Source: Pyrrhosoma nymphula (lineage: Eukaryota > Arthropoda > Insecta > Odonata > Coenagrionidae). Taken from it: 64,000 nt of DNA. Under the pieces are notes generated by a model. That model saw only the letters and a list, made by a program, of their open reading frames with translations, was not told the DNA's origin and ran no database searches. The translations under genes and the position numbers were made by a program. Shown piece after piece: positions 44,770 to 55,400 of the stretch (its first letter is position 1; each line of letters starts with the position of its first letter). The DNA is taken from positions 47,777,559-47,841,558 of the forward strand of contig OY754332.1 of the NCBI GenBank assembly GCA_963573305.1. The letters run 5' to 3'.

Positions 44770-45450
44770 TTCTTTTCAAGACCTCTTTTAATTATAATTT
44801 ATTTTTCTCTTCTTCTTTCAGGAGATATAGGACATATAAGTTGGAATTTTTATTACTCCTTGCCAATTTTTTTCAGTCAAATCCAAAATTGAATTATGTG
44901 CAATCATGCAATCAAAAATAACCACACATTCAATTTTAAACTCACAAAAATAATAGATTCAGAACCCAACTTATGTAAAAGATTATTTAAAGAAATGGTG
45001 CACATTACACAAAACACAACATCCTGCAATAAAAAACAGACATCTCCAAATTAAGCAAAATTTATTATAATATACAACAATTATAACAACAATTATACTA
45101 TAACAACAATTAATTATATTTTGAATTGAAACAACCTAACAATAATAACAACAATTGAAACAAACAATAAATAGCAACGAAAATATAATCAAGCAATTGA
45201 TTTGGAAGGAACTCCCTCTGAGATAAATTGAAAAATGAAATGCTTACAAACTTTTTCACATAAATATGTACTAAAAACTGTAAACTATAATCCATTTATG
45301 TAAAAACCCTGTATTTTCATTGTAACCCTGATGAAGCATAGATAAATTGCGAAACGTTAGCATAGAGTAAAAAAAATCCAACTTTATTTTTACCTATATC
45401 TCCTGAAAGAAGAAGAAGAAAATAAATTGTAAAAATTATTTTTAATTTTT
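44770..45450. repeat. Opposed Penelope-type terminal repeats
   Basis: TTATTTTTCTCTTCTTCTTTC AGGAGATATAGG...AAGTTGGAATTTTTA at about 44795-44853 is inverted at about 45370-45430 (AAAATCCAACTT...CCTATATCTCCTGAAAGAAG). The right arm follows the hammerhead-like core at 45328-45355. The AT-rich DNA between the arms has no coding landmarks. Confidence 0.55.
45328..45355 (+). ncRNA. Hammerhead-like core with intact consensus
   Basis: CTGATGA and GAAAC are both intact. The helix between them is short (GCA paired with TGC, 9-base loop). GTTAGC follows, as in Penelope-type sites. Of the sites in this window it has the best core but a weak stem II. Confidence 0.45.
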
Positions 45451-45505
45451 AAATAATTTGACTTTAAAAAAAAACACTTTTTCATTTAATAACTTACACG
45501 ACCCG

Positions 45506-45533
45506 GGTTTCGATGAGTAATCATCATCATTAG
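45506..45533 (-). ncRNA. Hammerhead-like core, minus strand
   Basis: On the minus strand: CTAATGA (one change from CTGATGA), then GATGA-TTAC-TCATC as a clean 5-bp stem, then GAAACCCGGGTCGTG. It lies about 600 bp downstream of the end of the minus-strand Penelope frame and has the same orientation, as expected of its 3' terminal repeat. Confidence 0.45.
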
Positions 45534-45999
45534 GCGTTTGTATTAATGTTTTGTTTGTGTAATTTAATTTTTGGAATAGTTAGCTGAATATGTTTAGATT
45601 ACGGAAAAAAAGTTTCGGCCGATTCTGAGATGGAGTATTTGAGAAAAGTTTATTAACAGTTTTGTAAACATTAGTAATTTACAACAATAGGGTATAGAAG
45701 AAAATAATTTTTTATTGATATATTTGCATTAAATAAAGATTTATCATCAATAAAAGCTATTAATCATTGTTTTATGACAATTACAAGCGGAGATATAAGT
45801 GATAATATGATTTAAGGCTCGGATTTTTGCTAAAAATGCGAAAAAATTAAAATATGCATAATTCACTCAAAAATTTTTTTTTCACAAAACGGTTTGAGAG
45901 TATTCAGTTTGAGGTAATATTGTACCCATACACCAATTTTTATCAAAATCTGAGACCCTAAGGGACAAACGTTTGTTGAATTGTGGTGGAATGACCCAC

Positions 46000-46027
46000 T
46001 TGATGATGACACCACTGTGTCGAAACA
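46000..46027 (+). ncRNA. Hammerhead-like core, plus strand
   Basis: TTGATGA (one change from CTGATGA), then GACAC-CACT-GTGTC as a perfect 5-bp stem, then GAAACATGTACC and AGGAAAATAAATCTGTGG. The downstream block matches that of the 15.15-kb site. The orientation is opposite to the adjacent Penelope frame. Confidence 0.45.
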
Positions 46028-46129
46028 TGTACCAGGAAAATAAATCTGTGGAAGGAAACCAAGTTACTTTTTCATTTGAGAGGAGATGAGATTGTTCAAA
46101 ACGGAGGCCAGGATAGGGTAGAAGGTTGG

Positions 46130-46900
46130 GTACATGTACTTACTAATGAAGCTGATTTTTGGTTCATTCATACATTTTAAAATCCCTAGCTGTTCTCGTG
46201 AGTTCAGTTCCCGTTGTTCATTGCAAAATTTTAAAAATTGCAGTTCAAAATCACTCTGGTGGTTGTAACATATTACCTGCTTAGCGAAATTACTTTTGCT
46301 CTCATTTTTATAATCACTTAAATTTTATTTTGTTCTCACATTGAAGCTTCTTCCTGTCTGTCCCACGTAGACCCCATTACACACACTGCACTTTAATGCG
46401 TAAATCCCACATCTATCTATTTTGTCTATCTGGTATTTGCATTTTATAAGGAGCCTTCTGAGAGTGGCTCTTGATTTGAAAGCGATACGAAATTTATCTC
46501 TTGGTAACTTTTTAGCAATTTGATGGGAAAATTCGTCCAGGTATGTAAACTCGCACCACTGCTTCTTATTACTATTATGTGCTGAATACATTTGGTTGAT
46601 GGTCTGTCTTCTTGTGTTTTCTAAAAATTAATTTGCCAATTAAATCTTGGGACTAACCGTTGAATGAAGCAATGTGTTTAATTATACTGATTTCCTTCCT
46701 GAAGCCTTCTTTTGAAAGGGGAACGTTGAACAGACGATGAATCATGGAATGAAAGGCCATCAGTTTATGAGAGAAATGATGTCTTGAACTTTCTGGAATT
46801 ACGTGGTCAGTGTATCAGCCTTTTCTAAAAATCGAGAAGGAATGCCGATCTTCATCAAGCGTAATTGAAAGATCAAGGTAATTTCTTCACTAGCTTCACG
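46130..46900 (-). pseudogene. Penelope-like element C-terminal part with GIY-YIG
   Basis: On the minus strand, in order: LDLSITLDEDRHSFSIFRK (near 46870-46820), TDHVIPESSRHHFSHKLMAFHSMIHRL, LSKEGFRKEISIIKHIASFNG, SQDLIGKLIFRKHKK, then MYSAHNSNKKQW and ATLRRLLIKCKYQ, then the GIY-YIG segment CGIYALKCSVCNGVYVGQTGRSFNVR (about 46420-46340). A stop follows, then the rest of the nuclease-like domain (YKNESKSNFAKQVICYNHQ) to about 46130. This is the region after the RT catalytic site plus the endonuclease. Two stops and at least one frameshift are present, and the RT core is truncated at about 46900. Confidence 0.85.
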
Positions 46901-49817
46901 AACAAAATTAACTTACTCTAGGGTAACTTTGTGGTATATAATTGTTATTTTTAAATAATTTAAAAATAATAAAATTATCCTCTCTTTCCCAATTCTACTT
47001 TTTTTCTTTCACAAAAACTAGTCAAATACTTGGACTTTCCTCAATTTTCATCAACACTTGACGGCGCTTCTCGGGTTCGTCTTCACGATGCCTCTTGCAC
47101 GCTAACTTCGCGAAGGCATCGCAGAGGTGAAAGTCGGGAACGTCGGGGGACGTTTTTCACGAAATTAAAACGACCTGGAAGCTATCCGCTGGCACTTTTT
47201 CAACATGAATGGCTACCTCTAGCAAGGGCTATCATTGTTGCTGCGGCCGTTGTTATCGACTGAGGACGCGTATCCGTCTCTATAGTGGGGAAGGCGAATC
47301 AAAAGCGGGCTACATTAAACGGAGAGAGTGCTGGGGAGGAGCGGGGGACTTCAACCGATCCACTCATTCGTCCACAGGATTTGCGAGTCGGGCAAGACAA
47401 GTGCTGCCACTACCCGCGCAATTAATTAGGTTTCCTAAGCTGACACTCGCGGCGCTGACACTCGGAGGGACCTGAACATAGTAGCGAAAGACATTCTTAA
47501 ATTCCAAAAACCTTAACTCACCGGCTTCCAAATGGAAAACTATTGTTTTTAGCGATTTACTCGAAGCAGGCACATGCATTTGCACTTCCAGCAATGGAGA
47601 ATATCGGGAATGAATAGATCCCTATTCTTTACAGCGCCACGATGTGGACAATGTGGAAGCTATTAAAAAGCTCGCGAAATGACATCAGAAAACAGCGCTT
47701 CTCGTGACCGACTCGCTAATCCTTTATACAGTATCCTTGCATTCGTCCACCTCCCAACGCCGGTACTTCGCCTCTCTCGCGCCGTCGGGAGCGAGTCGAA
47801 GTAAGGTGGCACGGCAGGCGTTCCCTTCCGAGACCCACATTCTGCGGAAATGCATCCAGAGGCGAATGGCAGGCAAAGGGAATGACTTCTCAGGGAATAG
47901 ATTCAAAGCGAGGACTTATCCGCTCGGAAGGTTTACGACTTGGCAGAGTGGTGAGCATGCCTCAGCACGCTGAAACGCTCGTAATCTTCCCCAGCAGTCT
48001 CGAACCGCTACGAAATCCTACTATCAGAGCTATTTTTCTGTTTCTATCGAAATAAAATGGAAAATTAAGGCACGGTGAAAACTTAAAATCCAATTGATGT
48101 TTTCAATTTAAGTGGCAATTTGTTCTGAATGTTGTTCTGAATAAAAGTTTTATGCTGGTCATTCAGCCAAGTTATTATTACTAGTCTCATCATTTCCTCG
48201 ACAATCCTTGCTTTTCTTATGATAATAAATTACTGGCGTAGAAATAGCGAATACTTGTCTCTTTCAAAGAACAGTAACAGCAATATAAACCAGGGGTTGT
48301 GTCACGCGACTGCTGTTGGAGGCTGTTTTAATCAATTTTTCAGTTTTTGGTTTCTTTTCCACCTTCTAAATCAGTCATCAATTGAGATCAGAAGTGTCGG
48401 TGTATGCATCTTCAATGAGCATGTTATTTGATGAATAAGGGTTTTGTGGATTCATACTAATGATTTAAAGAATTTAAAAGAAACTTCAAATTAAAAACGG
48501 TCTCAATCTGAAGTTTAAGTCACCTTTGCCAAGTTACTGATGTTCATGAAATAGAGATGCTTAAATAATTTGGCGGATTCATGAATAAGCAAAAGGTTTG
48601 CACCAAAGGTTTTCGTAGGACCCATTCACCGTGAAAATTAATTAGTAAAAATTAGATGACCTAGCAAACAGTGCCGTCAACATCAGTTATTCAATAGCAG
48701 ATATTTCTCCTGTTTTGAAAATTTCCTTTTGATTTATATGGAGCCGAAGACATTAAACTGGCTCGTCCAGCATCACCCGTGTGGTTACTCATATTGACAT
48801 TCGTCTCTCAAATTCTACTATAATAGCATAATAATATTAAGGCCATTTTATGTATTCCACGTTTCTTCATTCATTGGCTAATGTTGCACTCAATTATCTA
48901 ATTTTCGCGCAATAAATAGCAATATACAGACCACCATGTCACACATCAATTTGAAATTAAAAACGAAGAGCCATCTTTAACGAAATATTCCACGCATTTC
49001 GTGGTGAATTAATTACATGTATTATTTCCCGTTTCATCATCCAAAAACTTAATTACAGCACACGTGTCACTTTAACTGGGATATTAGCATTATATTGATC
49101 GTACGTATTAACTTATTACGCCACCCGTGATAAAACTGCAGCTATTTTTTCCCCGGTCCTCGATGAAAACTGACGATACACTTCACTTAGCAAAAGCCGT
49201 TGAAAATTACCTCCACGTAAAATATTTGCTCTCTGCGTATGCAAACGATTTCATTCACGCTCAGGGGCAGCCCGTCTCTGAGTTGAATGTATTCAACCTA
49301 CTCCCACAAGACGGGGCGGGAGAGACAATGGCAGGAGTGCGGGGCTTCACCGGGGAATGGGTTTCTAATGAGTATTTGTGTTTGAAATTGGATTTCATTT
49401 TACGATACGAGGCACATTAAAGAGGGCTCGGAAAGTGAAGCGAGGAGACTCTTCAAATAGGCTTACAGACACCGGTCGACCTAATCCAATTGCAGGGAAA
49501 GGTTTTGCACGAAATCAAGCCCCGGGAAGCAAACTGCCGCGGCAGGAGAATGGATTGTGCGTGACCTTGGGGAGAGACACGGCAGGGTCTCGCCATTGCC
49601 AAGAGATGAATATCCCACCTTCCTCGTGGAGGCGGGAGCATCTGGCATTAAGGGCGGCGGGACGCAGACTTGGCCACAATGGAAGAAATCACGGGAAACA
49701 AACTCAGGGCACTCAAGTGAAAGGAATGGATTTCTATATTATTTGGTCGCTTTTCAGTGCGCTCCTTAAATGTGATCGCTCTGGGAAAACACACAGAATT
49801 TTCCTATTTATGAAATG
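46901..49817. other. Intergenic DNA, nothing recognised
   Basis: 47000-47480 and 47700-47980 are GC-rich with overlapping frames and no domain; 48000-49200 is AT-rich. TTGGCAGAGTGGTGAGCATG at 47940 is faintly tRNA-like but lacks a B box. Confidence 0.4.
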
Positions 49818-50187
49818 TTTGAAAATATTGGTATGTATATATATATATATACACGAGTTCGTGGAAAATCACACACGAGATAATTTAAATAAACTTTGCC
49901 ACAGGTGGGGCGGAATTAAATATAGAAACACAAAAAAGAACACTCACACTATACGTTCTGATATTTCGACAGCAGAAAAGCTGCCTTTCTCACAGAAGGA
50001 AGGATACAGAATCTTCTGTATCCTTCCTTCTGTGAGAAAGGCAGCTTTTCGGCTGTCGAAATATCAGAACGTATAGTGTGAGTGTTCTTTTTTGTGTTTC
50101 TATATTTAATTCCGCCCCACCTGTGGCAAAGTTTATTTATATATAATATATATATATATATACACACACATACCACTATTTTCAAAC
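49818..50187. repeat. Large near-perfect palindrome
   Basis: The arms 49887-50011 and 50014-50138 are 125 bp each with about one mismatch (CAGCAGAAAA against CAGCCGAAAA), separated by 2 bases. Weaker pairing continues outward to TTTGAAAATATTGGTATG and CATACCACTATTTTCAAA, with unequal TA-rich stretches between. In the right arm GGCAGC-TTTTC-GGCTGTC-GAAATATC resembles stem II and the core of a Penelope-type hammerhead, so this may be a joined pair of such terminal repeats. The long open frames across it are a by-product. Confidence 0.9.
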
Positions 50188-50431
50188 ATATATATATAAA
50201 AAGATATATTTTCCGTGCTTTCGTATAAATTTATTTTTAAAGCTTCATTTAGCTGGTAAGGGGGCCAAATTCGAAGAACAGTGGAACTGGCCACGCAGAA
50301 ACTGAAGTCACCAGCTGCTCACCACACAACTGTGTGAAATTCATATTTTAAAAAATCTTGTCATCGAAAGAAAAGGAGAAAATGAACCAGTTAAGCAAGT
50401 CAGACGTCCCACTCTAAAATTTCATGACGGC

Positions 50432-50988
50432 ATTAAGGTAGTTTGAGCGAGATAGTTCCCTAGTCATACGGGAGATCATATTCCAATTTTTTTTTATTTC
50501 AGCGTCGTAAGAAGTATGAAGTAAAATTTGTAATATTCATAGCGCAAAAATATAATTATTCATGACAAAAATTCTCAGTAAATAAATAAATATAACCACA
50601 TTAGTCTCTAAATTGACTCATTTTTCACGCCGTACGGTGAAATAGCCATCACAGTAGAATTGTATGCGATTCTGTAAAATTGTCTGCGGTAAGAAATTGA
50701 TTAATTTATACAAATATTTGAGAAAACACACAAATTACACACCGTTAGTTTTTTGACGAAATCTAGGTGTTATAACTTCCTAATTTTGTCAATATTCTCC
50801 CTATCGAGCGCACAGGCGTAATCTATCCCATGTAAAACAGCTTAAATTTTTAAGCCAATTGCTCGAAAAGTAGCTCGGCAAGGTGCTTATACTTTGATAT
50901 CATTGGAAATATGGGAGTTTTTTCTTTGAAATGACGTCAAATTCATCAAATTCTAGGTGAATCGTTATATTGCTGAAACTACTTTAGG
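50432..50988 (-). mobile_element. MITE A copy 4 (inverted)
   Basis: The same repeat as at 4933-5499 in reverse. Left end AAGGTAGTTTGAGCGAGATAG with TCCCTAGTCATA; right end complements AAAGTAGTTTCAGCA. It begins about 245 bp right of the palindrome. Confidence 0.75.
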
Positions 50989-51049
50989 GAGCGAGGTGTT
51001 ATCTAGAATTACCGTGCAGGTGTGTTGAGGTACGCGTACTCATGTGCAG

Positions 51050-51275
51050 AGGGCCACCGTCCACGAAGTGTTGCCAACTTTAAACACTTAGGTGTTTTCT
51101 GTTGACAAATTCAAGGACATGCGGATCCAGCCCCGCGGTATCTTGGACGGAGCCATCCGTTAGTGATCACACAAATGTGTGGAATTCACAGAGGAAAATT
51201 ACCATTCACCTGGGCTGGGATTAAACCCTGATCCCTCGATATCATGCGGAATAGTAGAGGTTCCCAACCTATGGT
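51050..51275 (-). mobile_element. tRNA-derived SINE, minus strand
   Basis: On the minus strand: a damaged A-box half (GGTTGGGAACCTCTACTATT), then GAGGGATCAGGGTTTAATCCC (B box with one change), then GGTGAATGGTAATTTTCCTC and a body with GGATGGCTCCGTCCAAGATA. The end of the body is estimated. Confidence 0.5.
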
Positions 51276-51476
51276 ACGCTTACCCTGAGGGGTTCATACT
51301 GCTCAGCGATTTAGGGGCACGTAAAAAAATGTCAGCAATGGAGAAAGTAGTTTGAAGTTAAAGTAAATACAGGGTGTGGCAACATAACTTCCTTTTTTCA
51401 AAACGCAATAAAAACCATTTTATGAATCAGAATTTTATTTTTTTAAATAATGTACGTACATATTAAAATTCTTGTT

Positions 51477-51640
51477 TTACGCAGTTTGGAAAATAAATTC
51501 AGGTATATGACGCCCCCCGTTGTCCATGCACCGAGTAAGCCGATTTCTGGCGTTTGTCATAACCAGCATAGCAGCGGTTTGTTGGCAACTTCTGCCCGGA
51601 TGTTGGCCTTCAGGTGTTGTAGGGTTGGATGGTTGACATA
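51477..51640 (-). pseudogene. Mariner transposase C-terminus, left half
   Basis: On the minus strand across a frameshift: LQHLKANIRAEVAN, then AMLVMTNARNRLTRCMDNGGRHI and a stop after FIFQTA. This is the usual mariner-family C-terminus (L.ELK..IR.E..N....M...V..N...RL..C...G.H). Confidence 0.65.
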
Positions 51641-51678
51641 AACGCGGGATTTCAAGAAACCCCCGAAAAAAGAAAAAG

Positions 51679-51816
51679 GCCAAAATCCGGGCAGAAATTA
51701 CCAACATATCCGCTGCTATGCTGGTAAGGGTCATGAAAAACGCCCGAAATCGGCTTACTAAGTGTGAGGACAATGAGGGGCGTGTTCTACCTTATTTGAT
51801 TTCCAAAACTGTGTAA
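51679..51816 (+). pseudogene. Mariner transposase C-terminus, right half
   Basis: In one frame: AKIRAEITNISAAMLVRVMK, then NARNRLTKCEDNEGR and a stop after LISKTV. It matches the left half codon by codon in the opposite direction, with enough differences to show that the two halves have evolved separately. Confidence 0.7.
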
Positions 51817-51925
51817 AACAAAACTTTAAATATGTACATAAATTGTAAAAAAAATAAAAAATCTGATCCATGAAATGAGTTTCATTGCGTTTTGAAAAAA
51901 GGAAGTTATGTTGCCACACCCTGTA

Positions 51926-52912
51926 TATATTCAACCAAAATTTCCAACGCAAGGGATAGAATTTTTGGAAATAGTTGTCAAAGAGGTAGGTACGAGAATC
52001 AAGAGGCTGGGAAGCACACTGAGGTATAACACGAAGATTTTAATTAACTGAGTGGTACTAGCAGTAATTCATGCCAACATGATGAGTGCTTTTGAGGGCA
52101 CCGTTTCTCCTGTTGAAGCTATGCGGTCGAGAAATTCCCCACGCAGGGTCTCTGCCTCGGGTTCATTGACGAACGGAAGATTATTTCCAGGCACATGATT
52201 CGCTCTCTATTTGAGCAAAAAACCTTCGATACTTTGCCAGAGAGAGAGAGAGAGAATACAGAGGCTCTGTTGGTAGAAGTGAGGCCGTCGGATGAGCGGA
52301 CTGTTTGATTAGGCCTGACCCCGCGGGCCTTTGACCGGCCGCAAAAAAACATCCTTCCGACACGCCTCGGGAGTGACGCCTACAAGAGAAACAGATATCA
52401 GCGTCGGTTTACAACCACCCCTCCGCCCCTTGGTCGGGACTACACCCCTTGTGAAATGTAACAGCGCCGCGGCAGCAAGGGGGGACCCGTGTGAGACAAT
52501 ATAGCGTGCGCTACGGGCATGTGTTGCGGGGGTACGGCTCCAGTTTTCATTCCGGCCACGTCCCGGTCGCGCCTCCGCGAAGCGAAGATGCGCCAACGTC
52601 CCAGAAGAGGCGCCCCTCTCGCGCCTCCTCTTCCTTAAATGGAGACGCCGAGGACGCCATGCCATCGAGGTCAGCCCTCTCTCTTTCACCCCCCCCCCCC
52701 ATACCCTTCCCTCCCCTCACAACCCTCCTCCCGCCTCACTTCTCGTCCGAGGGCGCTTTCCGAAATCCACTGCCAGTGCGGCCCAGCGCTGACAAAGCGT
52801 TCCGTAATCAACTGGCAGTACTAAGGGCGCCTTCATAGCCCGGCGGAGGTACAGTAATAAATATTCCGTATTTATTTAATGAAGCGTATTTTGGACCATT
52901 AGGTCCTCTCTT
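51926..52912. other. Partly GC-rich DNA, no recognised gene
   Basis: 52310-52830 is GC-rich and gives overlapping open frames on both strands with no domain. An AG-repeat microsatellite lies at about 52241-52256. Confidence 0.4.
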
Positions 52913-52924
52913 GCAATAAACTTT

Positions 52925-53162
52925 CACTCATTCAGTAATTCAACCCTAAGGTTGGTTTGGATAGGTGAGGGGTCACCCTAGGCTAAGCCACAGGCGTGTG
53001 AATTTCACACATTCAGGGTGGGGGGGGGGCAGTTCCTTTCCTTGGGAAACCTCGCACTCCAAAGATTTTTGCTTGGGGGCGTCCAAAGGCTTCACCCGGA
53101 TTTGAACCCGGGACCCTTCGATCAGTATCCAAGCACTCTACCCACTAGGCCACCACACTCCC
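52925..53162 (-). mobile_element. Complete tRNA-derived SINE with target duplication
   Basis: On the minus strand: GTGTGGTGGCCTAGTGGGTAG (A box), then CCCGGGTTCAAATCCGGGTG (B box in a paired T arm), then about 160 bp of body with a C-run. GCAATAAACTTT occurs at 52913-52924 and 53163-53174, a 12-bp target duplication bracketing the unit exactly. The 3' end reads TTACTGAATGAGTGA without a poly-A tail. Confidence 0.85.
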
Positions 53163-53199
53163 GCAATAAACTTTGACAACCACAAACATCCATGCCCTG

Positions 53200-53285
53200 G
53201 GCGGGTGAAACCTACCCAGGCGGGACTCGATCCCGCGACCTTCGGTTTGGGAGGCGAGGACTTTACCCCGCCGCCACCGAGGTAT
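53200..53285 (-). mobile_element. tRNA-derived SINE head, second family
   Basis: On the minus strand: CTCGGTGGCGGCGGGGTAAAG, then GGTCGCGGGATCGAGTCCCGC, then CTGGGTAGGTTTCACCC. It resembles the head at 4.75 kb. The body is absent or replaced by the insertion of the 52.9-kb SINE. Confidence 0.55.
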
Positions 53286-53289
53286 AGCG

Positions 53290-53943
53290 GCGGAACTCAG
53301 CCAATGAGAACATGTCTTTAGAAATCATGACGCCAGGCCGCTCAGCGCCGCTGACTAGCGCTGATTCGCCGTGAAATTCCCGGCGGCGGCCGCGGGAATC
53401 CCGCTGCCTTCCAAGAGTGAAACCCCCGTCGGTGGCTAGTGAGGCCTTTTGTTTTCGTAAAGACTTCTTTTTATCGATACTTATTATTTCTACAACATAT
53501 CTTAGTTGTTTAGAGTTCAGACAGAGCCGTTGCTATGGCAACAATGACAAACAAATGGCGTAAAATATCAAATCTACAAGGTTAATAATTAAAATTTGAA
53601 GAGTTGCGGGCAACGTCTTCATGCATTTCAATGATCATATCAGTAAGAGCTAGAAGTCTCTTTGCAAGTTAACTACCTAACAGCACCCAATTACCATACA
53701 ATCATTAATTAAGCGTATTTTGCCTTAAATTATTTTTAGGTATGTAAGTATTTACAGTAAATAAAGTATTAGCTAGTCTTACTGGTTCACTAGAATTAAA
53801 GCGTTGACTGATGAAATGAAAATAGTGTAATTATAGGGAAGCGAAGAACATCACAAGTGATACAAGTAGAGAAGAAGTTTTATCCGCGAATGAAATCAAT
53901 GTGTGGAAAAACTAAATATTAATTTTGACCCATGAGTAATGTG
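53290..53943. other. Intergenic DNA
   Basis: GC-rich at 53320-53440, then AT-rich. Nothing recognised. Confidence 0.35.
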
Positions 53944-54375
53944 CACTGAAAAAAGTGTAGTTAAAATTAGCAGACTGAATCTGGTTAAAACCCACTTGGT
54001 TAGAAAAACGAGGATTCTGGTTAAAATTACCCGAATCCTAGTTTACGGTACCAGACGCTGTGTGGTAATTACAACCGTTTGTTGGGTAGCCGCTGTCTGG
54101 TGGATTTTACCAGACAGCGAGTAAGCCCCACATTTCCTGTAGAGCTGGGCGCCGTCGCCCCTGGCCCCCACCCGCACTATCCGCCCTTTTCGCACGCCGC
54201 TCTTTGTCGGCGCAAGTACGAGCATTGCAACCATTGATACTTTTTTAATCATTTGTGATGGGGGGAGAGTCACTACACTTAGTAGCTTCTTCGGCACCCA
54301 CGTCTTGTCCCCCAGGTTCCCCCACCTCTACCTCATTCCAAACACGTTTAGTACTCGCGCATTTCTTAATCCGTA

Positions 54376-55077
54376 ATGACATCTTCCGCTCATATATTCA
54401 TGGACACAGAAGTTGATCGACTGCTCGATCAGTGGGATCTGCCTGCCTTCAAAGTTATTTTTATAGGTACGTACTACTCACGCACGGGAGGAGAAAGGAT
54501 TTTTTGTCTTAAAATTATTATTTCAAAGAGTATCTTTTATTACGGAAGTTGTGGTTTTCTTGGATAACGTTCAATATGTTGCGAATATAAACATAACCTC
54601 TACAATCCCCAGGCTTTGCTTGTTGCAACTTGTTTGTCTCTCGCCTATGGAGACGAAGGTAGTGAGATTAACTCTTGTTTCTCTATTCTTACATTAAATA
54701 ACAACATTTTTCGCGAAGTGGCTTCCGCACCAAATTCTTGGACTCTCTTTTGTCAGTAATGTTTTCTTCTTTTCCTCCGTTCGTAACCTGGTAACCTAAC
54801 TAAAAGCTTGAGGTTCTCTTTGGCCTATCTGTAAAATTATTTGGCTGTGTGATTCTCTTCCAGTTCCAACTCTCCCCTTCCGTTCTCGTTCTCCAGCATG
54901 ACTAGCATTGTGTGTGTTCTGAGGTGTTAGCCTCTTAGCCAAATGTGAAGAATTGAGATGTCAGTTGCTTTATTTTCAGGGAGTGAAATCGATCTGGAGG
55001 CCATACTGCATATGACGGAGGAGGATGTGGCACTAATCATCAATATGACAGAGCCAATGTTATATAAATCAATGTAG
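54376..55077 (+). CDS. SAM-like domain mini-protein, two exons
   Basis: Exon 1 is 54376-54466 and exon 2 is 54980-55077, joined across an intron that starts GTACGTACT and ends TTTATTTTCAG. The splice keeps the frame and gives 62 residues with a stop at 55075-55077. Residues about 10-62 read as a sterile-alpha-motif-like helix bundle: LLDQWDLPAFKVIF, then EIDLEAILHMTEEDVALI, matching the usual W.L..Y...F...EID...LL.LTEEDL. pattern. SAM domains mediate protein-protein, occasionally RNA, contacts. It could be a complete small protein, the first exons of a longer transposon protein, or captured host sequence. Expression is untested. Confidence 0.5.
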
Positions 55078-55114
55078 AAATAAATAGGTAGACCAACTAC
55101 AAGGTTCGAGGAGA

Positions 55115-55400
55115 CTTAATACACATGACAGTATTCCTTACCAGGCAGTATTTACAGTTTTTACTAGACAGTGCAGTATTTCTCAATAGACAGGCATGAT
55201 GCTTTTACCGGACAGTGTGGTATTTCTTACCAACAGTGGTATTTCTTACCAGGCAGTGCAGTGTTTCTTACCTAGCAATGAAGTATTTATAACCAGACAG
55301 TGGTATTTCTTAACAGGCATTAACATTTCTTAACAGGCAATGGTATTTCTAACAAAGCAGTGCGGTATTTCTTACCAGACAGTGCAGTATTTCTAACCAA
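55115..55400 (+). repeat. Minisatellite, unit about 22-24 bp
   Basis: About a dozen imperfect units of the form CAGTGxxGTATTTCTTACCAG(A/G), some shortened. It lies inside the CACTG-ended element near its right terminus. Confidence 0.8.

Larger units (their letters stand above)
51370..51923. mobile_element. Fold-back mariner-type element
   Basis: The terminal 40 bp, beginning CAGGGTGTGGCAACATAAC, are perfectly inverted at the other end. TA flanks both sides (51368-51369, 51924-51925), the Tc1/mariner target duplication. Instead of a transposase between a left and a right end, both halves carry the 3' end of the transposase gene pointing outward. The element is thus two right ends joined back to back. 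Confidence 0.85.

Noticed and set aside
47930..47990. tRNA-like TTGGCAGAGTGGTGAGC
   Set aside because: No B box at the right distance and no cloverleaf pairing.
49378..50185. Long open frames on both strands near 49.4-50.2 kb
   Set aside because: They run through the near-perfect palindrome and mirror each other; the frame is a by-product of the inverted repeat.
52309..52838. GC-rich frames near 52.5 kb
   Set aside because: Proline- and arginine-rich translations typical of GC-rich non-coding DNA, with no family match.
55115..55400. CRISPR-like array
   Set aside because: Units are contiguous and imperfect with no spacers, inside a eukaryotic transposon.
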